Shown: positions 55,499 to 64,000 of the stretch, piece after piece
How the letters are laid out: the number at the start of each line of letters is the position of its first letter
Position numbering within the stretch: position 1 is the stretch's first letter
Assembly: GCA_937930305.1 (NCBI GenBank)
Contig: CALGLE010000002.1
Coordinates: 124,001-188,000 of the forward strand
Source: an uncultured Granulosicoccaceae bacterium
GTDB lineage: Bacteria > Pseudomonadota > Gammaproteobacteria > Granulosicoccales > Granulosicoccaceae
Direction of reading: 5' to 3'
DNA length: 64,000 bases
Made by a program: the position numbers and the translations under genes
Notes under the pieces: generated by a model
What the model saw: only the letters and a program-made list of their open reading frames with translations
Database searches by the model: none
Told to the model about the DNA's origin: nothing

Positions 55499-57307
55499 CT
55501 ATTCAGGCGCTACCGCAACTAAGCGGCGGTGAGCGGCGCTAACGCGCGAAGGGGATTGCAACAACACCGAATCAAGCCAAGAGAAATCAACCGCTGTTTG
55601 GTCGAAATCGGCCCATGACTGATTCACCCAATGCGGGTGTTCGGCCGGTACGGCATAAAACAATAACTCGTCTGTTCCAGCCGGAGCTGCAACCACTAAA
55701 TCTGGAGATCCAACCGCCGGTAACGTAATGGCTCTACCGGCAGGGATAACAGCGCTCCACTCTTGTTTTGACACAGGATACAAACGGTGTAGGTCACCGG
55801 CTGTGTCCAGTGCCATCACGAGTAATCTTGAACGCGCATCAACTCGGGTGGAGAAAGTCACTTTTTCACCGAAGTAAAACTCAGCCCCATGCAGCGGGTG
55901 AGCCAATTCCACGGGAAGTTCTGTGGTGAGGGTTTTATCCTGCCTAATCCGATTCTGTAAAGCAGATCGGCTAGAGACCCAGTCTAAGGTGTCGTTTTTA
56001 TCACCGGTTAATTCAGTAATTAAACGACCATCGGTTGAACGAGCTTCTAACGTACTGCCATTGTGAGTAAACAACAGGGCAGAAGCATTGTCGTTTAAGT
56101 TGCCAATTTGGCGAGTAACAACAGGCGCTAACCAAGGCGCCAATGACAGCGTATCAGCGCTGGCGACAACAATATCTGCAATGGCATCGTCTGCCCATTC
56201 TTCATTGTCGTTCAACGCTATAGCTGACTCTTTAACTAAGCCAGGAAACACCGGTGAATTCACCACCGCTAAATCGGTTAACACCGATGACGGCAACATC
56301 ACCGGGGTGTGCCCGCAAGATTCACAGTGGGTTTGAAACTGCCTTAATGTGTTTTGAAATAAAGCGCGATAACTGATTCCGTTAGCTGACGCAGCGGTGC
56401 CCACTAAAGCTCGAAGCAAGGCATCGGTAAACGCACCGTGCGGTTTACCATCAAAACTGCTGGCGAGGCCCGCATCGATCTCAGCTTGCGAAATATCCAC
56501 GGCCAATTCATGTTCGGCGGCCGCACCAAAATACACAACATTGTTGTAGGGGTAATTGGAAAGCAGCGCATCAGCACAATCTTCGCAAAGCGCCGGTTGC
56601 GATGGTGATGATTCACCCGCACCGCGTGACGTTGATGTGGCCAAGCCAAGTGACACAAATCGTTTGTTGCGTGGCGTCAGTTCGCTATCCACTCTGCGAG
56701 CGGTGTTACCTGCAAAGCAGGCATCGAACATGACGAGTAGCGTTCGATCTTTGTCCATCGCTTCAAATCGTGGTCGCATGTCGTATCGACCAATCAGTAG
56801 CCCGTCATCTTTTGCCGATGCATCAATGGGGCTGCCAGAGACAAATCGCTCGGGGTCAAAGTCGTGAGCTACGATAGCGCCCGAGCCATCAGGCAAATGC
56901 AGCTGCGCGCCAAGCGAATGATCTTGAGCACTGGTGCCGTGCCCAGAAAAGTAGATGGTTAAGGTATCGCCGCTGCTCGTTTCCGCGGCTAATCGATCCA
57001 GCGCTTCCAAAATGCCCACTTCCGTGGCTTCTTCATTAAGTAGCGTGGTGATGTTCGCTGGCGGGTACTGCCAGTCTTCTATCAGGACTTTCCGCAAAGC
57101 GCTGACATCAAATTGCGGACCTTCTAAATCGGTTATGCGTTCATCAGCATAATCAGAGACCGCAATAAGTAAAGCATGGTTGGCAGCAATCGCAGGAGCT
57201 GCAATGCTGCTAACAACGGTAAACAGTGCACCAGTTAAGACTCTCACCACCGTACCGGGCGTTGCGCCGGCTGGGTAGTCACAAGGGTTGGCAGTTAGCT
57301 TTTCCAT
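55499..57307 (-). CDS. Exported caspase-like (C14) protease with DUF4384-like tail
   Basis: A 602-residue protein with an export signal near residues 20-42 (ALFTVVSSIAAPAIAA). The caspase domain follows: NHALLIAVSDYADERI, the catalytic His123 in YFSGHG and Cys197 in MFDACFAG. The C-terminal region (about 470-570) reads GAEFYFGEKVTFSTRVDARS and LLFYAVP, resembling DUF4384, a module often attached to such peptidases. Family members usually cut after Arg or Lys. It is 15 bases from the anti-sigma gene. Confidence 0.85.
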   Translation of the reverse strand: MEKLTANPCDYPAGATPGTVVRVLTGALFTVVSSIAAPAIAANHALLIAVSDYADERITDLEGPQFDVSALRKVLIEDWQYPPANITTLLNEEATEVGILEALDRLAAETSSGDTLTIYFSGHGTSAQDHSLGAQLHLPDGSGAIVAHDFDPERFVSGSPIDASAKDDGLLIGRYDMRPRFEAMDKDRTLLVMFDACFAGNTARRVDSELTPRNKRFVSLGLATSTSRGAGESSPSQPALCEDCADALLSNYPYNNVVYFGAAAEHELAVDISQAEIDAGLASSFDGKPHGAFTDALLRALVGTAASANGISYRALFQNTLRQFQTHCESCGHTPVMLPSSVLTDLAVVNSPVFPGLVKESAIALNDNEEWADDAIADIVVASADTLSLAPWLAPVVTRQIGNLNDNASALLFTHNGSTLEARSTDGRLITELTGDKNDTLDWVSSRSALQNRIRQDKTLTTELPVELAHPLHGAEFYFGEKVTFSTRVDARSRLLVMALDTAGDLHRLYPVSKQEWSAVIPAGRAITLPAVGSPDLVVAAPAGTDELLFYAVPAEHPHWVNQSWADFDQTAVDFSWLDSVLLQSPSRVSAAHRRLVAVAPE

Positions 57308-57368
57308 GAGTGACGATGGTGATGAGAGTCGTTGTGGTTATGCAGTTAATGAATATCGAGGCTCAGGC

Positions 57369-58472
57369 TTACGCCTTCACCGCGCGGCGTCGTGCTAGTC
57401 CGAACGCAGCCATTGCAATCAGCAACCAACCACCGGCTGAACCGCCACCACCATTGAGTGACAAAGCAGGTATGCCGACGGAGATTGGGTTACCGTTCTC
57501 GTCTGTCGTTACATCCAATGGGATATTGATAGGATCGTTATCAGTCACGATAGGACCTTCTGGCTCTTCAATAACTTCTGGTACTTCTGGTACTTCTGGT
57601 ACTTCAGTTTCAGGCTCAACAATAACCGGTGGTTGGGTCGTGGTGCCGATTTTGTCTAAGATCCAAGCGTTGAAGTGAGCCACATCAGCGTACACACCGG
57701 GTCGGCCTTCTAACGCACAACCTTGTCCCCAACTGGTGATACCGGCAATAATCAAGCTACCCGATGAATCGGTACGATACATAGGACCGCCCGAGTCACC
57801 TTGGCAGGCATCTTTTCCGCCATCAGGGAAACCGGCACAAACCATCGTTTCGTCAATCTGGCCCGCATAGGCCGGTAGAACATTGCAGTCGCCTGCAGGA
57901 AGAGCTAATACTTCAACGCCATGCAATTGAGCCGGGTAATCAAAGCTACCTTCTTCAGGCGTGTGTTGACGAGCGCCCCAACCTGCCAGCTGCATCGTTT
58001 CATTAATTTCTAGCGGCGTTAAGTTTAACGGAGCAATCGCACCTTGCGCAGGCGTTGCCAGTCTTAATAATGCAATATCACTGCTGCTGCTGATATCGTC
58101 ATAATTCTCGTGAACAATTACCTCAGCAACGTCAATAGCATTTTCTGTTGGGTTATTTAAATCGCTGCTGTTGACTAAAATTTTCAGATCAGATGCAGGC
58201 GTGACATCACCAAAACTACTAAGGCAATGTGAGGCAGTCAGAACCCAATTGCTGGCAATTAAAGTTCCTGCACAAAACTGAGCCTGGTAGGCCGAGCCTG
58301 AGTTAGCCAAGGTATTGGCATTCAACATCGCAACGATGGAAGGCGCACGATCGATAAGAATCGGTTCACCACCGACAATTCTGAAATCTTGCGCAAGCAC
58401 GGGTGTGGAAAGACTCGCGGCAATGGCCATGAGGGCGGCGGTACCTAAGTGAGAGGACTGGCTTACTTTCAT
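57369..58472 (-). CDS. Trypsin-like (S1) serine protease with C-terminal sorting tail
   Basis: A 367-residue secreted protease. After the signal peptide (ending VLAQ) the zymogen activation site is Arg31-Ile32-Val-Gly-Gly. The catalytic triad is His82 (TASHC), Asp132 (SSDIALLRL) and Ser227 (GDSGGP), with Asp221 in the S1 pocket giving Arg/Lys specificity. A linker with EVP repeats follows, then a Gly-rich stretch, a membrane helix (WLLIAMAAFGLA) and RRRAVKA, the layout of GlyGly-CTERM tails. AAGGAG precedes the ATG. Confidence 0.92.
   Translation of the reverse strand: MKVSQSSHLGTAALMAIAASLSTPVLAQDFRIVGGEPILIDRAPSIVAMLNANTLANSGSAYQAQFCAGTLIASNWVLTASHCLSSFGDVTPASDLKILVNSSDLNNPTENAIDVAEVIVHENYDDISSSSDIALLRLATPAQGAIAPLNLTPLEINETMQLAGWGARQHTPEEGSFDYPAQLHGVEVLALPAGDCNVLPAYAGQIDETMVCAGFPDGGKDACQGDSGGPMYRTDSSGSLIIAGITSWGQGCALEGRPGVYADVAHFNAWILDKIGTTTQPPVIVEPETEVPEVPEVPEVIEEPEGPIVTDNDPINIPLDVTTDENGNPISVGIPALSLNGGGGSAGGWLLIAMAAFGLARRRAVKA
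57574..57606 (-). repeat. Nine-base tandem repeat coding EVP units
   Basis: Three full copies plus part of a fourth of a 9-base unit (ACTTCTGGT on the plus strand) encode Glu-Val-Pro repeats in the protease linker. Such repeats can change length by slippage. Confidence 0.8.
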
Positions 58473-58585
58473 GGGTACAACTCCTTGTAAACTTAGAAAT
58501 TCGACGAATTAACTCGCCGGTTATATGACCTAACGCACATCGATATGAGGCTTGACAGGTAAATGCGTGAATCGGACACCCAGAT

Positions 58586-58593
58586 GCTATATT
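58586..58593 (+). promoter_or_regulatory. Possible extended -10 promoter of the barrel gene
   Basis: TGCTATATT (starting at 58586, 34 bases before the ATG at 58620) resembles an extended -10 element. No -35 at normal spacing is clear; a TTGACA at 58552 is too far away. This intergenic stretch should also hold the leftward promoter of the protease gene. Confidence 0.35.
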
Positions 58594-58619
58594 GTTTTCA
58601 TTTGTAGGACCAACCCGGA

Positions 58620-59270
58620 ATGCACGTAACGCTACGCGATGGCCTTTTGACGCTCGTATTCATGAGCGCCATCACAGGAAAAACCGCAACAGCTCAGGAT
58701 ATTTTGGCCTCCACCGGCGTCAGCACCCGAAGTTACAATTACGCAGAGATTCAATATCTCACCAACGTGGATCAAAGCAACCCTTTTTTGGTGACAGGGT
58801 TGGTGGACTTGACTCGCGGTTTTGCGTTAAAAGGCCAATACACCAATCAACGTGAAAAACTCATTTCCGACTCTGCTGATCTGACCGGAGATGCCCGAAC
58901 TGACCTGTTCACCCTCGGGGTGTTGTACCACAATCGCCTGAGAGGCTTTAGTGACACGGATTGGTTCGCAGAAGTCGCCGCTGGGCGTTTACAACTGCAA
59001 GTGGATACACCACTGGTTAAAATCACGCAAGGGGTTCTAATAGGACAGGTTGCAGCCGGTATTCGTCACACCCTGACTGAACGAATCGAGTTGGAAGTCA
59101 GTGTTGATGCCGTCCATGCCAAAGCGACATCAGTGACGAATTCGTCAACCGATCTCACTGTTTCAGCGATCGGAATTTATCGCGTTATGCGAAATTTTGA
59201 CATTGCGTTGAGTATCAACGAAGTACCTTCCACTAACATCCTTGGCATAGGTCTACGCTTCACTTGGTAA
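58620..59270 (+). CDS. Small outer-membrane-type beta-barrel protein
   Basis: A 216-residue protein with a signal peptide (ending TATA). About eight alternating amphipathic strands follow and the last residues LGIGLRFTW end in Trp, as in Bam-inserted barrels. The gene lies on the plus strand between the two protease genes of the cluster, divergent from the trypsin gene. It may be the envelope partner of the cluster, but I recognise no named family. Confidence 0.75.
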   Translation: MHVTLRDGLLTLVFMSAITGKTATAQDILASTGVSTRSYNYAEIQYLTNVDQSNPFLVTGLVDLTRGFALKGQYTNQREKLISDSADLTGDARTDLFTLGVLYHNRLRGFSDTDWFAEVAAGRLQLQVDTPLVKITQGVLIGQVAAGIRHTLTERIELEVSVDAVHAKATSVTNSSTDLTVSAIGIYRVMRNFDIALSINEVPSTNILGIGLRFTW

Positions 59271-59283
59271 TATTACCCAAGCG

Positions 59284-61341
59284 CTATTTTTCGGCAACCA
59301 CTCTAAAACCAATCATCGATGTTCGGCTTGCAACCTGGCCTAAACGCCTGGCACTCAGTCGTTGTTGACGGGCGTCACCATCCCAGCCGCCGCCACGCAA
59401 TACACGTTGATTCCGATCACCGGACAGCATCGCCTTGGCAGTGCCTGATTTACCTTCGTGGTTCACCGTCCAAGTGTCTGCCACCCATTCCCAAACGTTA
59501 CCGTGCATATCGTGCAAGCCGAATGCATTCGCTGCAAAGCTAGCTACCGGTGCGCTGAACCAATGCGCATCACTGCAACTCACCCGCGATGACCAACGCG
59601 ACCCCTTGGGTGAAACCGTTTTGTCCGCACCATTGCCAGCGTTACACAGTACATTCGAGCTGTTACCGGTTTGGTAGCGGGTGGTAACGCCTGCCCGGGC
59701 TGCGAATTCCCACTCAGCTTCAGTTGGTAGGCGGTGTGCAACACCCGTGGTGGAAGTAAGCCAGTTAACGTAGGCCAAGGCATCGTTCCAACTCACACAA
59801 GTGACGGGATGTTCATCGGATTGAGAGAACCCTGGATTCTTCCAGTTGCTGTCTTTGTTCCAACTCCAACCGGCGGTTGAACGGCTGATACCGCCGATGT
59901 CTTTGAACACATAACACCCGTTGAATCCACCAGCATTACGTTCAGCATCGGTGACGTAACCGGTGGCTTTTACAAAGCGTTTGAATTGCCCCACCGTGAC
60001 TTCGGTTAGGCTCATTTGGAAACTGGGCACTTGCAAAGAAACACGGGGTTTTTCGTATTTTTCGCAGCTTCGATCACCCTCGCTACAACCCATTGAAAAC
60101 CCACCCCCACGAATGCTGCTGAGCGCTGGGATGGAAGGTTGTTCGGTCAGTAACGGCTGATATTCGGTATTGCCTTTCACCATCGCTTTCGCTTCAGGCT
60201 TTGGCGCTAAGACAACGTCAATGCGATGATCTTTGCGTTCTAGTGTTACATCACTGCGCCAAGCAATATAGTCTCTGTGTGTCACGTAAACGTCGTACGC
60301 CACTTTCGGGTCTAACTCAATTCCGGGCTGATAGGGCGCAACAATATTCATGATGCGTACCCGTGCATCCGCAGGCGTTACGTTCACCGTTAACGTGCGT
60401 GTGAGCTCGCTCGCTTTCAATGCTAGGGTTTGTTCAGGCTTTTTGTTAGGGTTCGTTTTGAGCGCTTGTGGTTTTGGCCCCAGCACGGGTTTGGGTTCGG
60501 GTGAAAGCTCGGGAACTTTGGGAGCTTCAATGGGCTTGGTGAATTGAATTCTACCGATAACTGTGGTTTGTTCCGTTGGCCATTGCTTTCGATTGGTCGC
60601 CTCCACAACCGCATCACGTGTGCGTTGGATGGTATCTCTTAGGGTTAATCCGGGAGTGCGCAGTTGATTAAGTAAGTGGCCTGTGAATATGCCATTACGA
60701 CCGGTTCCGTCGTCGGCCACATGTCCAGGTTTAGTGGCATAGACAATCATGGAACCATTGGGTGCTTCAACGCGTGCTAATCCGCGTGAACTGCCTCGCG
60801 TGCGGCTTGGAAATGGGTTGTTGCGGCAGGCATCTAAAATGATCACGTTCAAACCGTTATTGGCCGATTCCATCTTTGTCAATACACTGCCCACATCGAC
60901 TGAATCATAAGGCACCTCATCCTCTTCCAGCATGGGTGAATCGACAGGGATCATGTAGTTTCGCTCATCGAGCTGCACACCGTGGCCGGCGTAATAAAAC
61001 AGACCCATCCCGCCTCGACTTTTCAACTTTTGGCCAAAAGCTCGAATCGATTTACCCATGGCGCGTCGATCCACATCGAGCGCTAAGGTTACGTCAAAAC
61101 CAATATTGCGTAAGGCTTCTGCCATGTCATGGGCATCATTGCCAGGGTTTTTTAGTGGGGAATTCGTGTATTGCGCATTACCGATAACCAAGGCGGTACG
61201 ACTGCCTTCTGTGTAACCGATATCTTTTGCGTAGCCGTGTGTCACCACGCTTACAGATAAGCCAACTACCACAAACACTCTGACGGCCACCTGGCGCCAG
61301 AAATCCGTTTTGTTGTTGTTCATTATTGAATTCATCAGCAT
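59284..61341 (-). CDS. Caspase-like, PEGA-like and SUMF1 (FGE-sulfatase) fusion protein
   Basis: A 685-residue exported protein (signal near residues 20-39). The caspase domain (about 48-260) has SRTALVIGNAQYTNSPLKNP, catalytic His120 in YYAGHG and Cys172 in LDACRNN. A PEGA-like domain follows (about 312-385; VTPADARVRI). The C-terminus is a SUMF1 module (about 410-685): GGGFSMGCSEGD, RLPTEAEWEFAARAG, NVWEWVADTW, RGGGWDG. The Cys pair of true formylglycine enzymes is not visible, so it is probably a binding domain. The ATG at 61341 has AGG at good spacing. Confidence 0.9.
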   Translation of the reverse strand: MLMNSIMNNNKTDFWRQVAVRVFVVVGLSVSVVTHGYAKDIGYTEGSRTALVIGNAQYTNSPLKNPGNDAHDMAEALRNIGFDVTLALDVDRRAMGKSIRAFGQKLKSRGGMGLFYYAGHGVQLDERNYMIPVDSPMLEEDEVPYDSVDVGSVLTKMESANNGLNVIILDACRNNPFPSRTRGSSRGLARVEAPNGSMIVYATKPGHVADDGTGRNGIFTGHLLNQLRTPGLTLRDTIQRTRDAVVEATNRKQWPTEQTTVIGRIQFTKPIEAPKVPELSPEPKPVLGPKPQALKTNPNKKPEQTLALKASELTRTLTVNVTPADARVRIMNIVAPYQPGIELDPKVAYDVYVTHRDYIAWRSDVTLERKDHRIDVVLAPKPEAKAMVKGNTEYQPLLTEQPSIPALSSIRGGGFSMGCSEGDRSCEKYEKPRVSLQVPSFQMSLTEVTVGQFKRFVKATGYVTDAERNAGGFNGCYVFKDIGGISRSTAGWSWNKDSNWKNPGFSQSDEHPVTCVSWNDALAYVNWLTSTTGVAHRLPTEAEWEFAARAGVTTRYQTGNSSNVLCNAGNGADKTVSPKGSRWSSRVSCSDAHWFSAPVASFAANAFGLHDMHGNVWEWVADTWTVNHEGKSGTAKAMLSGDRNQRVLRGGGWDGDARQQRLSARRLGQVASRTSMIGFRVVAEK

Positions 61342-61463
61342 CACTGCCTAACCCGAAATGCGCTCGGGCCCCTGCAAACGGTTCGCAATCGAAATGAATG
61401 GTCGCACGGGTACGGCCCTCCTCTCAACCCTAACGCACACAGATTGAGACCTTAACCGTTTAT

Positions 61464-64000
61464 TTACCTTTTTATTGGCTCAAATACCGGGCTGTTCCAA
61501 GTACCCGTGAGGGCATACTCACGCAGCCCTAGTCGATCAAAATCGACCCCAACAGCTTTTAGAACGCCACCGGCAATTAACGCTCCAACACCGGCACTGG
61601 CACCTCCGGAAATGATACCGATTATGGGAAGTGCTGCACTAACACGTGGCAACACGGTCACCGTTTGATCAAACTGCTGAGTGATTAAGTTGGACGTGCC
61701 CGTCACATCGATAACACCCACCGGTCCATTTAATTGAACCAAGCGCATGTTGGCAACCCCAGATTCCAAGGCGATGTCACCTGTGATGGTGGCGAAATCC
61801 AAACCATCATTAACCAAATCGGTGAAATCAAAATTAAATCGACGCGGCAAGGTCTGCAGCGCAAATAATCCCGCTAAACGAGCCGCACCCGGCTCAATTT
61901 GCAATAGTCGACCGCGCTTAAGATCCAACTCAGCCCTGGCTGCAACGGTTTCAAGCCCCGGCGCATAGAATGCATCCTGCCAATTTAAAGACGCGGTCAC
62001 CCGCCCTTCCCCTTTCGCCAACACGCCTTGAAAGCCAAGCTCACCTAACGCCTTGCCTAAATCACTGCTTTGCAGTGTGAGGTGTAACTGGGCCGTATGT
62101 GCGCCGGTTAAATTCTCATTCACATTTTGTGGATCAACCAAATGCCAAAGGCCTTCACCGATCAGCTGTGTGGTACCAGTGGCGAACCCAAAGGTTCGGA
62201 CCCGTAATCCCGCGATATCCGGTTCGGTGCGAACGCGTAAATTATCCACCACCAGTTGGTCCCATTCGAATCGGTTTACGTGCAATTCTATTGGCGGTAA
62301 GGTGCGTGGATCTATCCGATTGGTTTCCAAAGCATCTATCTCACTTTCATCAGAAAGCGCATCAATCAATACTTTGTCAGCAAAGTTAATTCTGGCTTTG
62401 GCTTCGATGTCATTGCGCCAATGCTCTCGCGGGTAGCGCAAGCTCCCCCGAAGATGCGCATTGTTAATGAAAAAATTGATGAAGTTGTCATCGGTGTTCA
62501 CTTTAACGCTGGCGTCTCCGATTCGCGTGCGCCCCGCTCGCATCTGCTTACCGTATACATCGACCGATATAGGTAGAATTTTTTCCGGTTCGCCTTGCGT
62601 TTCTGGTAGCGCATCAATCAAGGTAGCGATGTCTTCAACTAGGCCATCGATGCTAAGCACATCGGCCGTTCCCACCACACGAATGCCGGGCAAGGCTTGC
62701 TGTTCGGCTAAGGCTTCGCCTAAGCTCATGACCAAACCATGCAAGCTGTCATCCAGCACGGCAATTCGCATATCGGTTTGTGGGCTTGACCCATCCCCAA
62801 AGGTAAGTCGCCACACCTGGGGTAAGGCATCGCTCCAACCACCCGTTTTGAACCGTGTACTGATTCGCAACGGAAGTGTCGAGTTAGAGCGTTTGCCTAA
62901 GGGTTCTGCTAATGCCACAGCCGTGCCCACAAGGTCACTGGTAACCGTGAGCGCAATTCCCTCTTTTTCCAAGCGGCCAGAGCTGTGGGGGATGGATGCA
63001 TCAGCACGCCACTGTGAGCTGCCAGAAACAAATTCTGCCACCGGCAATTCAAATTGCTCGAGCAACCGTCTTGCTGGCATAACGCCACGCACAGCGATGT
63101 CGGTTCGGCGATTAATGCCCAACCCAGCAGAGGCTGCATTCAATCGAACCTTCGCCCCAAACAAAGTTGCCCTAACCGTTTTTAATTCAATACCGTCTTC
63201 CGTAAATCCAATGGGGCCACGCACGTTCTTTAGAGGTAAATCAACCAAGGCAAGCTTGACGTTACTGTCTTGCAAAAAAACATGCCCTTGCACACTCACC
63301 GGCCAAGGTTTGGGTTTTGACGTCTCACCCGGCTTCGGGTCGGGAAGCCTAAGCGGGGTAACCACTGCAACTTCCAAGCGCGCCGGGCCATCAACTTCGG
63401 CACCAGCGAGCACCGGCGCTAAAAAATTTTCCAATGGGCTTGACAATCCAAAATTAACCAACGAGCGCAACCGCGTATTCGATGTCACTGACATCACCAA
63501 TTCCGGGTTATACAAATCTTCAATGGTGGCGCTTGCTTTACTAACCGGCAGGCCATCCATTTTGGCCGAACTCACTTGAGAACTTAAACGCGTGCGATCA
63601 AATACCACCGACGCATTCACCTCTTCGGCTTCCGGCCACGTGTTCAAAAATCGTAAACGGCCATCGCTGACGTCAAATTCTGCGCGCATAATGCTGTCGC
63701 CTTGCTGCAGTTTTTCTCGACTGAGCAATTCATCCAAAGCCCCATTGATTTCAATGCGACCATTGTTCACGGCCCCAGCTTGTATCGCTTGATCAAGCCA
63801 TATTCGCGATGCTTTGGGCACCCAGGATTGACTCAGCCAAGGCTTTAAATCCAACACAGATTTCGCGGCAAACTGACCCTGCACATCGACCTGCCGACGA
63901 TTGCTTTCATCGTTGCTTAACGTATGACGAAGCGCAACCGAGGCACTTTGGTGAAGCGCGGACAAATCCCCTGAAATAACACCTTTGGGTAAATCAATTC
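61464..64000 (-). CDS. yhdP: YhdP-like AsmA-family envelope protein (5' end outside window)
   Basis: The visible 845 codons form the C-terminal part of a very long AsmA-like/TamB-like protein of the YhdP type (DUF3971 and AsmA_2). YhdP bridges inner and outer membranes and helps move phospholipids. Family features are repeated beta-strand segments (LVNDGLDFATITGDIALESG; GVANMRLVQLNGPVGVIDVTG) and the final SAALPIIGIISGGASAGVGA. Translation in frame continues past 63965 to base 64000 without a stop, so the 5' end lies outside. There are 122 bases to the caspase fusion gene downstream. Confidence 0.88.
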   Translation of the reverse strand, partial: IDLPKGVISGDLSALHQSASVALRHTLSNDESNRRQVDVQGQFAAKSVLDLKPWLSQSWVPKASRIWLDQAIQAGAVNNGRIEINGALDELLSREKLQQGDSIMRAEFDVSDGRLRFLNTWPEAEEVNASVVFDRTRLSSQVSSAKMDGLPVSKASATIEDLYNPELVMSVTSNTRLRSLVNFGLSSPLENFLAPVLAGAEVDGPARLEVAVVTPLRLPDPKPGETSKPKPWPVSVQGHVFLQDSNVKLALVDLPLKNVRGPIGFTEDGIELKTVRATLFGAKVRLNAASAGLGINRRTDIAVRGVMPARRLLEQFELPVAEFVSGSSQWRADASIPHSSGRLEKEGIALTVTSDLVGTAVALAEPLGKRSNSTLPLRISTRFKTGGWSDALPQVWRLTFGDGSSPQTDMRIAVLDDSLHGLVMSLGEALAEQQALPGIRVVGTADVLSIDGLVEDIATLIDALPETQGEPEKILPISVDVYGKQMRAGRTRIGDASVKVNTDDNFINFFINNAHLRGSLRYPREHWRNDIEAKARINFADKVLIDALSDESEIDALETNRIDPRTLPPIELHVNRFEWDQLVVDNLRVRTEPDIAGLRVRTFGFATGTTQLIGEGLWHLVDPQNVNENLTGAHTAQLHLTLQSSDLGKALGELGFQGVLAKGEGRVTASLNWQDAFYAPGLETVAARAELDLKRGRLLQIEPGAARLAGLFALQTLPRRFNFDFTDLVNDGLDFATITGDIALESGVANMRLVQLNGPVGVIDVTGTSNLITQQFDQTVTVLPRVSAALPIIGIISGGASAGVGALIAGGVLKAVGVDFDRLGLREYALTGTWNSPVFEPIKR

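Noticed and set aside
57574..57606. Possible CRISPR-like repeat
   Set aside because: A 9-base tandem repeat in frame within a protease linker without spacers; it is a coding repeat.
62461..63579. Long plus-strand open frame (372 codons)
   Set aside because: It lies wholly antisense to the YhdP-like gene, is rich in Ser/Thr/Arg/Pro as expected of a shadow frame, and has no ribosome-binding site or family pattern.

Overview
The window comes from a gammaproteobacterial chromosome. This rests on conserved neighbourhoods: ffh beside ypjD and yfjD, xseB-ispA-dxs, dapA-bamC-metallo-hydrolase, hda-DUF2066 divergent from purM-purN, a YjgA (DarP) protein and a YhdP-type AsmA protein. Base composition is moderate, GTG and TTG starts are common, and there are Tat, lipoprotein and outer-membrane signatures. 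It does not look like an enteric; a free-living aquatic or marine lineage is my inference. I found no rRNA, tRNA, CRISPR array or intact insertion sequence.

Layout. 1-9440: housekeeping (ffh cut by the window edge, membrane proteins, radA, exonuclease VII small subunit, isoprenoid genes ispA and dxs, an SRPBCC protein and an alpha/beta hydrolase). 9700-10400: a tandem pair of tiny exported BON-like proteins with a terminator. 10570-17380: metallo-hydrolase, bamC, dapA, a PerM-type permease and a LysR regulator, then proS. 17400-26750: an accessory island with surface and lipoproteins, an AbrB/PIN toxin-antitoxin pair with a palindromic operator, a broken YD-repeat (Rhs-like) fragment, a Ser-rich protein with a possible PD-(D/E)XK nuclease centre and a glycine-zipper tail followed by an unrecognised partner gene, and a membrane protein/lipoprotein pair divergent from an HxlR regulator.

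27100-37230: a coherent reductive pyrimidine-degradation locus: preT-preA (dihydropyrimidine dehydrogenase), a RutR-like regulator, a ureidopropionase/carbamoylase, a dihydropyrimidinase and a four-gene NMT1/THI5-type ABC importer ending at a strong terminator. A perfect 20-bp RutR-type palindrome lies between rutR and the hydrolase genes, and a 14/16 match lies upstream of preT. 37270-43200: NTF2-like, GlcG/HbpS-like and DMT transporter genes, a Tat-exported nucleotide phosphodiesterase, a VOC protein and an unknown. 43480-53660: a GspE/PilB ATPase, a WrbA-like flavoprotein, hda, purMN, DUF3108, a barrel-like protein, darP and a lipoprotein.

53620-61341 is the most interesting part: sigma factor, transmembrane anti-sigma-like protein, exported caspase-like protease with DUF4384-like tail, trypsin-like zymogen with a C-terminal sorting-type anchor, and a caspase-PEGA-SUMF1 fusion, all on the minus strand, with one small outer-membrane-type gene on the plus strand between them. 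The trypsin carries an Arg-IVGG activation site, and prokaryotic metacaspases usually cut after Arg or Lys, so a caspase-to-trypsin-to-anti-sigma cascade at the cell envelope is a testable hypothesis. The window ends inside a YhdP-like gene.
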